Source: Streptomyces sp. CBMA29
GTDB taxonomy: Bacteria > Actinomycetota > Actinomycetes > Streptomycetales > Streptomycetaceae
Assembly (NCBI RefSeq): GCF_014596445.1
Contig: NZ_MECL01000034.1
Span: forward strand, 50,012-114,011
DNA length: 64,000 nucleotides
Reading direction: 5' to 3'
In this document: in pieces, positions 63,875 through 64,000 of the stretch
How positions within the stretch are numbered: position 1 is the stretch's first letter
How the letters are laid out: each line of letters starts with the position of its first letter
Made by a program: the position numbers and the translations under genes
Notes under the pieces: model-generated
What the model was told of the DNA's origin: nothing
The model's input: the letters and a program-made list of their open reading frames with translations, nothing else
Database searches by the model: none

Positions 63875-64000
63875 TGCTGATCGTCGGCACGACGCTGGTC
63901 GTCGCCCAGATCCTCGTGCCCTTCGCCGCCGACCTCGCGCCGGACGAGAGCCGCGGCAAGGTCGTCGGGCAGGTGATGAGCGGCCTGCTGACCGGCATCC
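63874..64000 (+). CDS. MFS transporter fragment
   Basis: The plus-strand frame starting at 63874 reads '[20 protein letters not shown]' then '[20 protein letters not shown]', the fourth-segment region and conserved cytoplasmic loop of major-facilitator drug-efflux transporters. It has no start in the window and runs off the right edge. It begins exactly at the end of the poly-C tract, so its true N-terminus is missing or misplaced. Confidence 0.7.

Overview
The window is high-GC DNA with strong G/C preference at third codon positions. It carries many GTG starts, 4-base stop/start overlaps, twin-arginine and lipoprotein signals, an AfsA/ArpA-type gamma-butyrolactone gene pair and a SARP-type regulator with AAA and TPR regions. 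Together these point to a Streptomyces or close relative, and the content looks like accessory carbohydrate-utilisation and regulatory DNA. No rRNA, tRNA, CRISPR array, transposase or phage gene was seen.

Positions 1-8,500 hold one plus-strand operon. It contains the tail of a sugar-binding protein, two CUT1 permeases, an unrecognised 643-aa protein, an aldo/keto reductase, a fuconolactonase-like amidohydrolase, a rhamnose/fucose-type mutarotase, a zinc alcohol dehydrogenase and a KduD-like SDR. This reads as uptake and oxidative, non-phosphorylative breakdown of an L-sugar (L-fucose is the best guess). The dehydratase and aldolase steps are not in view. A 21-bp hairpin terminator closes it.

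Positions 8,500-28,900 hold secreted and cytoplasmic plant-polysaccharide enzymes. Two GH54 arabinofuranosidases with ricin-type CBM13 modules flank an SGNH esterase, and the esterase and second GH54 share a nearly identical LacI-type operator. AraC and LacI regulators, a GH42 beta-galactosidase, a GH5-X2-CBM46 endoglucanase, a GH43 enzyme and a CUT1 importer follow. A GH31 alpha-xylosidase is transcribed divergently from the importer across a palindrome-rich promoter. Together these could dismantle (arabino/fuco-galacto)xyloglucan or pectic side chains.

Positions 28,900-47,700 are regulatory and mixed. They hold a HAD phosphatase, the AfsA homologue and its divergent TetR receptor, a ClC channel, a SARP regulator, two small secreted proteins and a NarL-type two-component pair. 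A KhtT-like/CBS/ion-transporter module, an amine-oxidase-like flavoprotein, a PRC-barrel protein, a GAF-PP2C phosphatase, a lamin-tail-domain protein and small membrane proteins complete the section. Two small secreted-protein genes here appear frameshifted.

Positions 47,700-56,200 form an amino-sugar module: a CUT2 importer, ROK kinase, SIS isomerase/deaminase, GntR regulator, NagA and a divergent NanE-like epimerase. This is a plausible N-acetylmannosamine route without a sialate lyase. Positions 56,300-61,400 carry a BlaI/M56 pair and an efeUO-DyP iron-uptake operon with a clear iron box. The end holds an ABC ATPase and an oppositely oriented FtsX-like permease. That permease is cut by a 97-base near-pure poly-C tract, after which an MFS transporter reading frame begins; this is very probably an assembly or sequencing artefact.
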